Origin: an uncultured Clostridia bacterium
Lineage (GTDB): Bacteria; Bacillota; Clostridia; Monoglobales; Monoglobaceae
Length of the DNA stretch: 64,000 bases
Assembly: GCA_947589045.1 (NCBI GenBank)
Contig: CANQBQ010000013.1
Location: 1-64,000, forward strand
Direction of reading: 5' to 3'
Shown one piece after another: positions 25,276 to 34,229 of the stretch (positions within the stretch are counted from its first letter, which is position 1; every line of letters starts with the position of its first letter). Under the pieces are notes generated by a model. It had not been told where the DNA came from and searched no databases. It worked only from the letters and a program-made list of their open reading frames with translations. The position numbers were made by a program, and so were the translations under genes.

Positions 25276-25318
25276 GACGGCATTGGAATAAAAAGCATCG
25301 GATTTTTCGGGTGGTACT

Positions 25319-26239
25319 GTGGTAGTATATTATAAAAAGGAAATTGAAAATTTAAAGCTTTGCAAAACGGCTGTTGCGCTCGGCGGCTTCGACTCGCTTC
25401 ATATCGGTCACATAAAGATTTTGGAAGCGGCGGTCTCTTATGCCCGAGAGCACGGCTTAACGCCTGCGGTCTATCTTTTCAGATCGCCGTTTAAGAGCGG
25501 CAGGTCGGTAAATTCGTTTGAAAAGCGGCTTGAAATTCTGGAGGAGCTGGGGACGGAGATTGTGCTGGCTGATGAGTTTACTCCCGAAATTATGAAGCTG
25601 AGCGCGGAAGAATTTTTTGAAGAATATATCTGCCGCAAATTCGGCGCGGAGTACGTCGGAGCGGGCTATAACTATACGTTCGGCGCGAACGGAGCGGGTA
25701 CGGCAAAAACGCTTGCCGAGATGTGCGAAGCGCGGGGCATAGAGTGCCGCATACAGCCGCGAGTGAGTTTGAACCACACCGCGTCGAGCACCTACATAAT
25801 GCGGCTGGTGAGCGAGGGAAGAATTGACGAGGCAAACAAATATCTGGGCAGACCGTTTTCGATAAGCGGAGAGGTGGTGCGCGGCAGCGAGCTTGGCAGG
25901 AAAATAGGATTTCCGACCGCCAATATCGAGATACCCATCGACAGGATTTATCCCAAGCCCGGCGTTTACATTTCGTCGGTGAACATTGACGGAGAAGAGT
26001 ACCGCGCGATAACCAACGTCGGCTCAAAGCCCACGGTCGGCGAGGGCGTTATGAATATAGAGACTAACATATTTGATTATTCGGGCGATTTGTACGGCAG
26101 AAAGATAGAGATAGGCTTCCGCAGATTTATCCGCCGCATAGAGAAGTTCGAGAGCGTGGAGGCTCTGAGCGAGCAGCTCGTGCGCGACAGAGAGTGCGCA
26201 AGCAGGTATTTTGACAAATTAGAGACAGATGAGGATTAA
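25319..26239 (+). CDS. ribF: Bifunctional riboflavin kinase/FAD synthetase RibF
   Basis: A 306-residue enzyme making FMN and FAD. The N-terminal nucleotidyltransferase has ALGGFDSLHIGH (family usually F-D-G-V-H-x-G-H) and VGAGYNYTFGANGAGT. The C-terminal flavokinase domain has RGSELGRKIGFPTANI and GVYISSVNIDGEEYRAITNVGSKPT. The GTG at 25319 is chosen because GGGTGG lies just upstream and the protein begins at the expected point. Confidence 0.94.
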   Translation: MVVYYKKEIENLKLCKTAVALGGFDSLHIGHIKILEAAVSYAREHGLTPAVYLFRSPFKSGRSVNSFEKRLEILEELGTEIVLADEFTPEIMKLSAEEFFEEYICRKFGAEYVGAGYNYTFGANGAGTAKTLAEMCEARGIECRIQPRVSLNHTASSTYIMRLVSEGRIDEANKYLGRPFSISGEVVRGSELGRKIGFPTANIEIPIDRIYPKPGVYISSVNIDGEEYRAITNVGSKPTVGEGVMNIETNIFDYSGDLYGRKIEIGFRRFIRRIEKFESVEALSEQLVRDRECASRYFDKLETDED

Positions 26240-26255
26240 AGAGGAGGTCGGTACT

Positions 26256-26570
26256 GTGAAAATAAGACCCGAAAAGCTGATACTTTACATAATAACTCTG
26301 CTTCCGATTTTGGTTTTGATAATTTTTTACGGCGCGCTTCCCGACGTGATACCAATTCACCGCTCGCTTTCCTTTGAACCCGACCTGTGGAGCGGGAAGT
26401 CGGTCTTATGGCTTTACGCGCTGTTTTCGGCGGTCGGCGTCGGTGCGATGGAGCTCCCGCTGTTTTTAAAGACAGCCGAAAGCTCGAAGAAGCGTACCAT
26501 AGCGGAATACGCGTATGCCGTGCTTATGCTCGCGGCGCTGTGTATTACGGTCGGCACGGCTTTGCTCTGA
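26256..26570 (+). CDS. Small integral membrane protein (DUF1648-like)
   Basis: A 104-residue protein with three to four hydrophobic helices. The N-terminal LPILVLIIFYGALPDVIPIH resembles the start of DUF1648 proteins (A-L-P-D-x-I-P-x-H-x). The GTG at 26256 has GAGGAGG eight bases upstream and is preferred to an ATG at 26229 that would overlap ribF. No function is known to me. Confidence 0.7.
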   Translation: MKIRPEKLILYIITLLPILVLIIFYGALPDVIPIHRSLSFEPDLWSGKSVLWLYALFSAVGVGAMELPLFLKTAESSKKRTIAEYAYAVLMLAALCITVGTALL

Positions 26571-26672
26571 GATTAAAGGGTAAAAAGCTCTAAAAAGGTG
26601 TTGTAAAATTTTTGAATATGTGTTAAAATGATATTGTTAAATATTATCGCCAAGCGCGAAAGGGTGGTTTGA

Positions 26673-26954
26673 ATGTCGGATGTTATTGAAATCTTTGAAA
26701 CTGCGGTAGATAAGGCGAAAAGGATAAAATATGACGAACTGGCGGTTATAAAGATTTGCATATTTGCAATAGGATTTCTCTGCGGCGCGGCGTTTGCCGC
26801 CGCTTTCAAAAAGAGAGTGGTTGCCTGCGCTATGGTCATTGTCGCTCTTGTTACCTTGATAATCCTTGTTAACAAATACTACGGCGACACGATTGCCGAC
26901 AGGTGCAGAAAGTGCTATAAGTCCGCAAAATCCGCGTCTTTTTTCAAAAGATGA
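26673..26954 (+). CDS. Small membrane protein of unknown function
   Basis: A 93-residue protein with a soluble N-terminus and two hydrophobic helices (about residues 27-45 and 48-66, IFAIGFLCGAAFAAAF and ACAMVIVALVTLIILV), ending in a basic tail. AAGGGTGG is positioned before the ATG. I recognise no family. It lies between the DUF1648-like gene and rpsO. Confidence 0.6.
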   Translation: MSDVIEIFETAVDKAKRIKYDELAVIKICIFAIGFLCGAAFAAAFKKRVVACAMVIVALVTLIILVNKYYGDTIADRCRKCYKSAKSASFFKR

Positions 26955-26963
26955 TAAAAACTA

Positions 26964-26992
26964 TTGACACCGACGCGGTTTTGTGATAGTAT
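26964..26992 (+). promoter_or_regulatory. Promoter of rpsO-pnp
   Basis: TTGACA (26964-26969), a 17-base spacer and TAGTAT (26987-26992), leaving a leader of about 90 nt before rpsO. Confidence 0.75.
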
Positions 26993-27011
26993 AACGAAGT
27001 TGTGAACCATT

Positions 27012-27060
27012 TGCTTAGTTTAAGGGCTTAAGAGTCACCGCCTTTTACCAAGCTTATCGG
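27012..27060 (+). promoter_or_regulatory. Structured leader of rpsO, candidate S15 autoregulatory site
   Basis: GCTTAGTTTAAGG and CCTTTTACCAAGC can form an imperfect long hairpin around a CTTAAGAGTCACCG loop. S15 commonly represses its own mRNA through leader structures in Firmicutes. The match here is by appearance only. Confidence 0.4.
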
Positions 27061-27092
27061 GGATAGACAAAATTTTTCGGGAGGTGAACGAC

Positions 27093-27356
27093 TTGCAAAA
27101 CGATTGGAAGAAGGAAGTAATAGAAAAGTATGCGACCCACGAAGGCGACACAGGCTCGCCCGAGGTTCAGGTTGCGCTTTTGACTTACAGAATTAACCAT
27201 TTGAATGAGCATCTCAAGACTCACAAGAAGGACCACCATTCAAGGCGCGGTCTTCTCAAAATGGTTGGTGTGAGACGTAATTTCCTCAGCTATCTTGCAA
27301 AGAACGATATTGACAGGTATCGTGCGATAGTTGAAAAGCTCGGTCTCAGACACTAA
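27093..27356 (+). CDS. rpsO: 30S ribosomal protein S15
   Basis: An 87-residue S15 with the conserved [41 protein letters not shown] and [10 protein letters not shown]. The TTG at 27093 is preferred: GGGAGG lies about eight bases upstream, whereas the in-frame GTG at 27084 overlaps that site. It is followed by pnp after a structured spacer, the usual rpsO-pnp arrangement. Confidence 0.97.
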   Translation: MQNDWKKEVIEKYATHEGDTGSPEVQVALLTYRINHLNEHLKTHKKDHHSRRGLLKMVGVRRNFLSYLAKNDIDRYRAIVEKLGLRH

Positions 27357-27396
27357 AATACAGGTCGGCGTGCGTTTAACCCGCGTCGGCTTAAAG

Positions 27397-27434
27397 TTAA
27401 GTCTTTGCCGTGAAAAAGCGCGGCAAAGACTTAA
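27397..27434 (+). promoter_or_regulatory. Long hairpin between rpsO and pnp
   Basis: TTAAGTCTTTGCCG (27397-27410) pairs perfectly with CGGCAAAGACTTAA (27421-27434), extended by one or two pairs around an A-rich loop. No T tract follows. It could be an RNase processing site or 3' stabiliser for rpsO, similar in position to the RNase III hairpin upstream of E. coli pnp. Confidence 0.65.
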
Positions 27435-27484
27435 TTCACATTTAAACAAAAATTAAAAATTAAAATAAATATGCGGAGGGCTGT

Positions 27485-27559
27485 GATTTAGCAGTTAGAA
27501 ATATGCTTTGACGCAAAGCCTTTTTCTAAGTGCTAAGTTTGCGGCGTTCTGCTAAAATC
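27485..27559 (+). promoter_or_regulatory. Nested hairpin in the pnp 5' leader
   Basis: GATTTAGCAG (27485-27494) pairs with CTGCTAAAATC (27549-27559). Inside, TTAGAAA pairs with TTTCTAA and GCTTTG with CAAAGC. The structure ends just before the AAAGGAG site of pnp, so it could control pnp translation or decay, possibly by PNPase itself. Confidence 0.55.
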
Positions 27560-27575
27560 AAAGGAGAATATAAAT

Positions 27576-29663
27576 ATGTTTGAGAATTACAGAACATTTG
27601 AAACCACGCTGGCAGGGCGCAGTCTCGTTATCGAAACGGGCAAGATGGCTCAGCTTGCCAACGGTCATTGTCTTGTCCGTTACGGCGATACCGTGGTTAT
27701 GGCGAACGTGACCGCTTCAAGAGCGCCGCGCGAGGGAATAGACTTCTTCCCTCTCTCGGTCGATTATGAAGAAAAGCTCTATTCGGTGGGCAAAATCCCC
27801 GGCGGCTACACAAGGCGCGAGGGCAAGCCGTCCGAAAAGGCTATTTTGACGAGCAGAGTTATAGACAGACCCATTCGTCCGCTCTTTCCGTCCGACCTTC
27901 GAAACGACGTTACTGTTGTAACGACGGTTCTCTCGGTCGACCAGGACAACCCGCCCGAGGTTGCGGCGATGATAGGCGCGTCGGTGGCGATTTCCATTTC
28001 GGATATTCCGTGGAACGGTCCTATAGGCGGCGTATGGCTCGGTCTGGTAGACGGCGAGTATGTTATAAACCCCACCGTTGAGCAGCGTGAGAGAAGCAGT
28101 ATGCACGTCACCGTTGCGGGTACGAGCAAAAAGGTGGTTATGATAGAAGCGGGTGCGAACGAGGTAGAGGAGAGCGTTATGCTTGAGGGAATTAAGTTTG
28201 CCCATAAGGAAATCATAAAGCTCTGCGAATTTATCACGCACATTCAAAACGAGGTCGGCAAGCCGAAGTTTGAGTACGAGGCTCACGACATAGACCACGA
28301 TTTGTACGACAAGATTGCCGAGCTGGCATATGATAAGCTCAAGTTTGCGCTTGACACCGACGATAAGAACATTCGCGATGCGCGTATAGGCGTTATAACG
28401 GACGAGATTATTCCTCAGCTTGAGGAGGAGTTCCCCGACATAAACGAGCAGATAGGCGAAATTCTTTATAAAATGCAGAAGGAAATAGTCCGCGCGTGGC
28501 TTTTGGAAGGCAGACGTGTTGACGGCAGAAAGCTTAACGAGATAAGACCGCTTGCGGCTGAGATAGACCTGCTTCCGAGAGCGCACGGTTCGGGTATGTT
28601 CACCCGCGGACAGACGCAGGTTCTGACGGTTGCGACCATCGCTCCCGTTTCGGAGGCGCAGAGGCTGGACGGTATCGACGAGGAGGAGTCAAAGAGGTAT
28701 ATGCACCAGTACAACTTCCCGTCTTACTCGGTCGGCGAGACCCGCCCGTCGAGAGGCCCCGGCAGACGCGAAATAGGACACGGCGCACTCGCAGAGCGTT
28801 CGCTCGTCCCGGTGCTTCCGTCGGTAGAGGAGTTCCCGTATGCTATAAGGACGGTGTCCGAAGTGCTCTCGTCCAACGGCTCAACTTCGCAGGGCAGTGT
28901 GTGCGGCTCTACGCTCGCGCTTATGGCGGCAGGCGTGCCGATTAAAGCTCCCGTTGCGGGTATCTCGTGCGGACTTATAACAAAGGAGAACGGCGAGTTT
29001 ACCACTATGGTGGACATACAGGGTCTTGAGGACTTCTACGGCGAAATGGACTTTAAGGTAGCCGGTACCAAGAAGGGAATAACCTCGATACAGGTGGATA
29101 TAAAGAACGACGGTCTTTCGTATGAGGTCATAGAAGAGGCACTCACCAAGACGCGCGACGCAAGATACTATATAATAGATGAGATTTTGAAGCCCGTTAT
29201 CGCGGAGCCGAGAAAAGAAGTGTCGAAGTATGCTCCCAAGATTATCAATATGCAGATACCCGTTGACAAAATCCGAGAGGTAATAGGCACGGGCGGCAAG
29301 GTAATCCAGGGAATTGTTGCCGAGACAGGCGCGAAGATAGACATCGAGGAGGACGGTCACGTATTTATCGCCGCCGTAGACCCCGAGTCGGGCAAGAAGG
29401 CGTTTGACATAATCTCCGGCATCATCAAAGAGCCTGAGGTCGGCGAGATTTACGAGGGTGAGGTCGTAGGCTTCTGCAAGGATTTTGCGGCGTTCGTCAA
29501 CATTCTTCCCGGCAAGGACGGATTTTTGCACATCTCAAATCTTGCAAAGGGCAGAGTTGAGAAGCTGACCGACGTCATCAACATCGGAGACACGGTCAAG
29601 GTTCAGGTTATAGAGGTGGATAAGGAGAAGGGCAAGATAAGCCTTCGCCGCATCGAAGAATAA
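27576..29663 (+). CDS. pnp: Polyribonucleotide nucleotidyltransferase (PNPase)
   Basis: A 695-residue phosphorolytic 3'-5' exoribonuclease. It has two RNase PH-like domains separated by a helical domain (first: GRSLVIETGKMAQLANG, GGYTRREGKPSEKAIL; second: VDGRKLNEIRPL, RGQTQVLTVATI, EFPYAIRTVSEVLSSNG). A KH domain (VDKIREVIGTGGKVIQGI, about 545-610) and an S1 domain (GEIYEGEVVGFCKDFAAFVNI, about 620-690) follow. Length is normal. AAAGGAG precedes the ATG. A terminator follows at 29676. Confidence 0.97.
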   Translation: MFENYRTFETTLAGRSLVIETGKMAQLANGHCLVRYGDTVVMANVTASRAPREGIDFFPLSVDYEEKLYSVGKIPGGYTRREGKPSEKAILTSRVIDRPIRPLFPSDLRNDVTVVTTVLSVDQDNPPEVAAMIGASVAISISDIPWNGPIGGVWLGLVDGEYVINPTVEQRERSSMHVTVAGTSKKVVMIEAGANEVEESVMLEGIKFAHKEIIKLCEFITHIQNEVGKPKFEYEAHDIDHDLYDKIAELAYDKLKFALDTDDKNIRDARIGVITDEIIPQLEEEFPDINEQIGEILYKMQKEIVRAWLLEGRRVDGRKLNEIRPLAAEIDLLPRAHGSGMFTRGQTQVLTVATIAPVSEAQRLDGIDEEESKRYMHQYNFPSYSVGETRPSRGPGRREIGHGALAERSLVPVLPSVEEFPYAIRTVSEVLSSNGSTSQGSVCGSTLALMAAGVPIKAPVAGISCGLITKENGEFTTMVDIQGLEDFYGEMDFKVAGTKKGITSIQVDIKNDGLSYEVIEEALTKTRDARYYIIDEILKPVIAEPRKEVSKYAPKIINMQIPVDKIREVIGTGGKVIQGIVAETGAKIDIEEDGHVFIAAVDPESGKKAFDIISGIIKEPEVGEIYEGEVVGFCKDFAAFVNILPGKDGFLHISNLAKGRVEKLTDVINIGDTVKVQVIEVDKEKGKISLRRIEE

Positions 29664-29675
29664 AAAATATGTTTT

Positions 29676-29710
29676 AAAAGCCTTTGGAAAATTTTCCAAA
29701 GGCTTTTGAG
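29676..29710 (+). terminator. Terminator of rpsO-pnp (perfect palindrome)
   Basis: A 32-base perfect palindrome centred at 29691/29692 with half-site AAAAGCCTTTGGAAAA, ending in TTTT. A nearly identical hairpin occurs at 30214-30242. Confidence 0.8.
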
Positions 29711-30093
29711 CGTGTCGATACTTTATCGACACGCTCAGCAGATGTTGAAAAGCGAAGGTATATTTCGCAAAATTGTTTTCGTCGGCGTTAGGCATACGGA
29801 AATCGAACACATACGCCCTACACTTGCTAAATTTCCGCCCTTAGTCCCTCTCACTTTTGCAAGGCGTTAGCCTTGCGGCAAGTTGCGAAAAACAAAGGAC
29901 AAAAATTTTTCTAAGTGTAGGGTCGGAGAGTTTTCAAAGAGCAAATTTTTTGTAATTCAAGGCAAAAACACAGCTAATACTTGACGTATTAGCGAGTATT
30001 TTAACGAAGAATTTCGGAAAATTTGCCTTTTAAAACCGTATGTTTCCGACTCCCGTATGCCTATATTGTACGGTAGAGAACAATTTTGCGAAA
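29708..30093. repeat. MITE-like nested palindromic non-coding element
   Basis: The region between two copies of the AAAAGCCTTTGG hairpin has no gene but many nested inverted repeats. GTGTCGATA/TATCGACAC forms a hairpin at 29708-29736. TTTCGCAAAATTGTT (29763-29777) pairs with AACAATTTTGCGAAA (30079-30093), TAGGCATACGG (29789-29799) with CCGTATGCCTA (30053-30063), CCCTACACTT (29816-29825) with AAGTGTAGGG (29913-29922), and GCAAATTTT (29941-29949) with AAAATTTGC (30018-30026). Local hairpins lie at 29859-29876 and 29973-29993. This looks like a non-autonomous palindromic insertion of a type I recall between clostridial genes. Confidence 0.65.
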
Positions 30094-30099
30094 AGCAAG

Positions 30100-30134
30100 C
30101 AACCGCGCGGGGTTTTCGACAAGCCCCGCGCGGT
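30100..30134. terminator. GC-rich hairpin, possible terminator
   Basis: AACCGCGCGGGG (30100-30111) pairs with CCCCGCGCGGTT (30123-30134) around an 11-base loop. No T tract follows directly, so it may instead belong to the palindromic element. Confidence 0.5.
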
Positions 30135-30213
30135 TACCTTTGTTAACTGTGCCTTTTTTTCAAACTCATTTTTATCTTCCCGCTTGCGGTAGACCGAGTT
30201 TTTCGACAGTCTG

Positions 30214-30246
30214 AAAAGCCTTTGGATTTTCCAAAGGCTTTTATTA
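30214..30246 (+). terminator. Second copy of the AAAAGCCTTTGG terminator
   Basis: AAAAGCCTTTGG (30214-30225), loop ATTTT, CCAAAGGCTTTT (30231-30242). It is almost the same as the pnp terminator about 540 bases upstream. Confidence 0.75.
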
Positions 30247-30310
30247 TTCATAAATATTTAACAAATTATGAAAAATATGTAGTATAATGAGTCTGTAAGG
30301 AGATGATTTT

Positions 30311-31000
30311 TTGAACGGCAAGAGCGTTTTGATTGTTGATGACGAGAGAAATATATGCGAGCTTATAAGGCTTTACGCCGAGAATGAGGGCTTTAAGACG
30401 TATTCCGCGGCGGACGGCGAGGCGGCGGTGAGCGAATTTAAGGCGCACATTCCCGATATTGTATTGCTTGACATAATGCTTCCCAAAAAGGACGGCTGGC
30501 AGGTGTGCCGTGAGATACGCGCGATAAGCGACGTCCCTATAATTATGCTCACGGCGAGAGGCGAAACCTTTGATAAGGTGCTCGGGCTGGAGCTTGGAGC
30601 GGACGACTATATAGTAAAGCCGTTCGAGCCGAAGGAGCTCATCGCGAGAATGAAGGCGGTGCTGAGAAGGTACGGCGGCAAAGAGGTAAAGGAGGAGGGC
30701 GAGGAGCTTGCGTTTGACGGTCTGGTAATAAATCAGACCTCATACGAGGTTTATCTCGACGGTCAGAAGATAGAAATGCCGCATAAGGAGTTTGAGCTTT
30801 TGTACTTCCTTGCCAAAAACGCGAATAAGGTTTTCACGCGAGACCAGCTTTTAGACGAAATATGGGGCTATGAATTTTTCGGAGACTCGCGCACGGTGGA
30901 CGTACATATAAAGCGAATAAGAGAAAAGATAGACAAGGAGGACGCGCCGTGGCAGCTTAAAACGGTATGGGGAGTGGGCTATAAATTCGAGGTGAATTGA
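30311..31000 (+). CDS. OmpR/PhoB-family response regulator
   Basis: A 229-residue regulator. The receiver domain has D10/D11 and phosphoacceptor D54 (LLDIMLPKKDG), then LTARGE and the lysine in VKPFEP. The C-terminal winged helix ends DVHIKRIREKIDKEDAPWQLKTVWGVGYKF. TTG start with AAGGAG eight bases upstream; no ATG fits. It overlaps or abuts the histidine kinase gene, its partner. A TATAAT-containing promoter-like region lies at about 30282. Proximity to htrA suggests envelope-stress control, which is inference. Confidence 0.93.
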   Translation: MNGKSVLIVDDERNICELIRLYAENEGFKTYSAADGEAAVSEFKAHIPDIVLLDIMLPKKDGWQVCREIRAISDVPIIMLTARGETFDKVLGLELGADDYIVKPFEPKELIARMKAVLRRYGGKEVKEEGEELAFDGLVINQTSYEVYLDGQKIEMPHKEFELLYFLAKNANKVFTRDQLLDEIWGYEFFGDSRTVDVHIKRIREKIDKEDAPWQLKTVWGVGYKFEVN

Positions 31001-31002
31001 CT

Positions 31003-32472
31003 GTGAAAAAGACGATTTTTTCAAGAATTTTGAAAACGAATTTGCTGACGATTTTAATAGGAATTTTTATTTTGACGTCATTTCAGCTTTTGTTTATAAA
31101 TTATTACATTTCCCACGAGAACGAGCGTTCGCTTCGGGAAAGCTCGATGCGCATTGTCGGCGATATCCGCTCCTATGCGTCAATAGAGGCGTTCAAGCAC
31201 TCGATAAACGGCTTTATGGCAGCGAAGGGCGCGGACGTAATTCTGACCGACAACAGCGGCAAAATTTTGATTTCGCAGCAGTCACAGCGGTTTGACAAAA
31301 ACGACGTATACTATGTGGACAAGCAGTATATCGAGTATGACGAGGACGACAGCGACGGCGGCAAGGGCAAAAAGGAAGACGACGTGGTTATCGGCACGCT
31401 CGGCGGCGTTTACAACAAGGCGATGTTTACGCTCAGAACTCCGATATATTACGACGATGTTAAGCTCGGCACGCTGTTTCTCAGTATGCCGGTCGAGGAG
31501 ATGCGCCGCGTAAGGCACAGGGTATCGAGCCTGTCGCTGTACGGCTTTGCGATAGTGACCCTTGTATCAATCGCTATGTCGTATCTGCTGTCCAAGAGGT
31601 TGTCGCGCCCGATAAAGGAGATAGGCAAGAGCGCGAACGAATTTGCAAAGGGTGATTTCGGAGCGCGCGTCGAGCTTGACAAGGTGGACGCAACGACGGT
31701 GGAGATTGCCGAGCTTGCGGGCAGCTTCAACGATATGGCGCAGGAGCTTGAAAATTTTGAGGACGTGAGGAACAACTTTATTTCGGATGTGTCTCACGAG
31801 CTGAGGACTCCGATGACTACCATAAGCGGCTTTGTGGACGGAATTTTGGACGGCACCGTGCCTCCCGAAAAGCAGAGTGAATATTTGGAGATTGTGCGCG
31901 ACGAGGTAAAGCGGCTTTCAAAGCTCGTCAATTCATTTTTGGCTGTGGCGCGGCAGGAGAGCAGTCAGCACAACGAGCCTAATATGGTGAATTTCGAGCT
32001 TGACGAGATGATACGCCTTGTCATAATAGGCTTTGAAAACAGGCTTGAGGAGAAGAAGGCGGACGTGGAGGTTAATTTTGCCGGCGAGAAGTGCGTGGCG
32101 TTTGCCGATAAGGACTCGATAAAGCAGGTGCTTACAAACCTTGTTGACAACGCGATAAAGTTTATGCCCGAGCGCGGAAAAATTACCATAAGCGTTGAGA
32201 ACGGCAAAAATCATAATTATGAAATTTCGGTCAGGAACAGCGGCTCGGGAATTTCCAAAGAAGCGCAGAAGTTTATTTTCGAGCGCTTTTATAAGGAAGA
32301 TAAGTCGCGCTCCGAAAACAAAACGGGTACGGGAATAGGTCTTTATATAGTGAAAAATATTATAAAGGCGCACAACCAGTCGATATGGGTGAACAGCGAC
32401 GGCAGCGAGTACACCGAGTTCGTTTTCACGCTCGAAAAGGGAAAATCGCATAAAACTCACGAAAATGGTTAA
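31003..32472 (+). CDS. Sensor histidine kinase with HAMP domain
   Basis: A 489-residue membrane kinase. There is a transmembrane helix near residues 9-30, an extracytoplasmic sensor (about 31-165), a second helix (about 170-190), and HAMP (KRLSRPIKEIGKSANEFAKG). HisKA has phosphoacceptor H265 in VSHELRTPMTTISGF, and HATPase has NLVDNAIKFMP, GSGISKEAQKFIFERFYK and GTGIGLYIVKNI. The GTG at 31003 after GAGGTG is preferred to the TTG at 30997 that overlaps the regulator stop. Confidence 0.93.
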   Translation: MKKTIFSRILKTNLLTILIGIFILTSFQLLFINYYISHENERSLRESSMRIVGDIRSYASIEAFKHSINGFMAAKGADVILTDNSGKILISQQSQRFDKNDVYYVDKQYIEYDEDDSDGGKGKKEDDVVIGTLGGVYNKAMFTLRTPIYYDDVKLGTLFLSMPVEEMRRVRHRVSSLSLYGFAIVTLVSIAMSYLLSKRLSRPIKEIGKSANEFAKGDFGARVELDKVDATTVEIAELAGSFNDMAQELENFEDVRNNFISDVSHELRTPMTTISGFVDGILDGTVPPEKQSEYLEIVRDEVKRLSKLVNSFLAVARQESSQHNEPNMVNFELDEMIRLVIIGFENRLEEKKADVEVNFAGEKCVAFADKDSIKQVLTNLVDNAIKFMPERGKITISVENGKNHNYEISVRNSGSGISKEAQKFIFERFYKEDKSRSENKTGTGIGLYIVKNIIKAHNQSIWVNSDGSEYTEFVFTLEKGKSHKTHENG

Positions 32473-32552
32473 AACAGTTTTTAAACTTTGTTAACAGTTT
32501 TGTAACAAATTGCAATTATAATAACCTTGTAAAAATCAAAGGAGTGATTTGT

Positions 32553-33992
32553 ATGAACGAATTTTATGATGATGAATTGTTCGGCAATCAAAACTCGGAG
32601 ACGGGAGAGACGACCGAAAACGATGCGGCGGAGACCGAAGTGCCCGAAGTGCCCGAAGCACCCGAAGCACCCGAAGCACCCGAAGCACCCGAAGCGCCCG
32701 AAGCTGAGAGCGTGTCTCAATCGGAGGAGGGTCACCGCGAGGTCGTTATCTCGCTTGAGGGCGATACCACGGGCAGCCCTTCGTCAATGACGGCGAATTA
32801 CCGTCCGAGGACATATACCGAAAATATAAGCGGCAAAAAGAAGAGCGGCAAGAAACGCTATATCGCGGCGGTTCTTGCGATAACCGTCCTTAATCTCGGA
32901 GTCCTGGGCGGAATGTACGCGCTCGGATATAAGAGCGGAAGCGGCGCGCAGGGAAATATTGACAAGACCGCGCTTGTGGACGAGCTTAAGACGGACGACT
33001 CGGCGGGCGGCTACGCCTCGGGCAACCTGGAAAATGCCGATTTGACCGAGGGAGAGCTCTCGACCACTCAAATCGCTCAGAAGGCGGGTCCCGCGGTCGT
33101 GGGCATTACCAGTAAGGTTCAGGCAAGCATCGGATTTTTCGGCACGGGTGTTGCGGAGAGCACCGGTTCGGGCGTTATCCTCAGCAATGACGGATATATA
33201 GTTACAAATAACCACGTTGTTGACGGCTCGGTCGGAGTTACGGTACAGCTCAATTCGGGCAACGTATATGACGCGGAAATAATCGGAACGGATGAACAGA
33301 CAGACCTCGCCGTTATCAAAATCAGCGCGAACGAACCGCTTACCGCGGCGGTGCTCGGTGATTCGAGCAAGCTGGAGATAGGCGAAAAGGCGGTCGCTAT
33401 CGGAAACCCGATGGGTCTTGAATTTTTCGGAAGCGTTACCGAGGGCGTTATAAGCGGACTGAACAGAACCATCACGGTGGACAACAGGACGATGAACGTA
33501 ATTCAGACCGACGCGGCTATCAACTCGGGAAATTCGGGCGGTGCGCTGGTAAACGGCAGAGGCGAAGTAATAGGTATAAACGCGGTCAAGATTTCGTCGA
33601 GCACGGCGGAGGGAATGGGCTTTGCGATACCTATCTCGGAGACTAAGCCGATAATCGCCGATTTGATAGAGTACGGCTACGTCAAGGGCAGACCCGTAAT
33701 AGGCATAACCACGCGTGACATTACCGATTATGTTTCAAGCACGCAGGGCGTGCCGGTCGGAGTTCAAATCTGGGTAGTTCAGGAGGGCAGCGGTGCGGCT
33801 GCCGCAGGACTTGAGCAGGGCGACATTATTTTGAAAGCCGACGGTACCAGAGTTGAGACCTATGAGGAGCTTAACAAGGTCAAGGATACTCATAAAGCGG
33901 GAGAGGTAATAAAGCTGGAGGTTTATAAGTACGGAACGGGGCAGACCGTTACGGTAGACGTTCCGCTGAGCGAGCAGACTCCCGAAAAATAA
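32553..33992 (+). CDS. htrA: HtrA/DegP-type membrane serine protease with PDZ domain
   Basis: A 479-residue protease. A cytoplasmic N-terminus carries a low-complexity PEA repeat (about residues 30-50), then a transmembrane helix (about 108-128, IAAVLAITVLNLGVLGG). The trypsin-like domain has the triad H221 (NNHVVDG), D251 (TDLAVIKI) and S328 (NSGNSGGALVNG). A PDZ domain lies at about 390-475 (GAAAAGLEQGDIILKADG). HtrA proteins degrade misfolded envelope proteins. The ATG at 32553 is nine bases after AAGGAG; the in-frame GTG at 32544 overlaps that site. It lies 80 bases after the histidine kinase, so co-regulation is likely. Confidence 0.93.
   Translation: MNEFYDDELFGNQNSETGETTENDAAETEVPEVPEAPEAPEAPEAPEAPEAESVSQSEEGHREVVISLEGDTTGSPSSMTANYRPRTYTENISGKKKSGKKRYIAAVLAITVLNLGVLGGMYALGYKSGSGAQGNIDKTALVDELKTDDSAGGYASGNLENADLTEGELSTTQIAQKAGPAVVGITSKVQASIGFFGTGVAESTGSGVILSNDGYIVTNNHVVDGSVGVTVQLNSGNVYDAEIIGTDEQTDLAVIKISANEPLTAAVLGDSSKLEIGEKAVAIGNPMGLEFFGSVTEGVISGLNRTITVDNRTMNVIQTDAAINSGNSGGALVNGRGEVIGINAVKISSSTAEGMGFAIPISETKPIIADLIEYGYVKGRPVIGITTRDITDYVSSTQGVPVGVQIWVVQEGSGAAAAGLEQGDIILKADGTRVETYEELNKVKDTHKAGEVIKLEVYKYGTGQTVTVDVPLSEQTPEK
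32642..32703 (+). repeat. 9-bp tandem repeat (cccgaagca) inside htrA
   Basis: About seven consecutive units encoding Pro-Glu-Ala/Val. Copies are nearly identical at the DNA level. Units are in-frame, so copy-number change would alter linker length without a frameshift. Confidence 0.8.
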
Positions 33993-34074
33993 TGTATAAT
34001 AAGGAAAAAACGGGCAATAATATATACAGATAAATGATTAAATCCTTCAAATAACTCATTTTTTCTTCCATTTC

Positions 34075-34110
34075 AAAAGAGGTGTTTCGTGAGAAACACC
34101 TCTTTTGTTA
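34075..34110 (+). terminator. Terminator downstream of htrA
   Basis: AAAAGAGGTGTTTC (34075-34088), loop GTGA, GAAACACCTCTTTT (34093-34106): a perfect 14-bp stem ending in a T run. Confidence 0.85.
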
Positions 34111-34229
34111 TGTCCGCGTAAAAACGGCGAAAAAGCAAAAATAATTTTGTCACTGTCCGTTTTTACGCCCAATGAATGTGATATTATATTTACAGCAAAG
34201 AAAAAATCATATAAAAAGGGGGATTTAAA

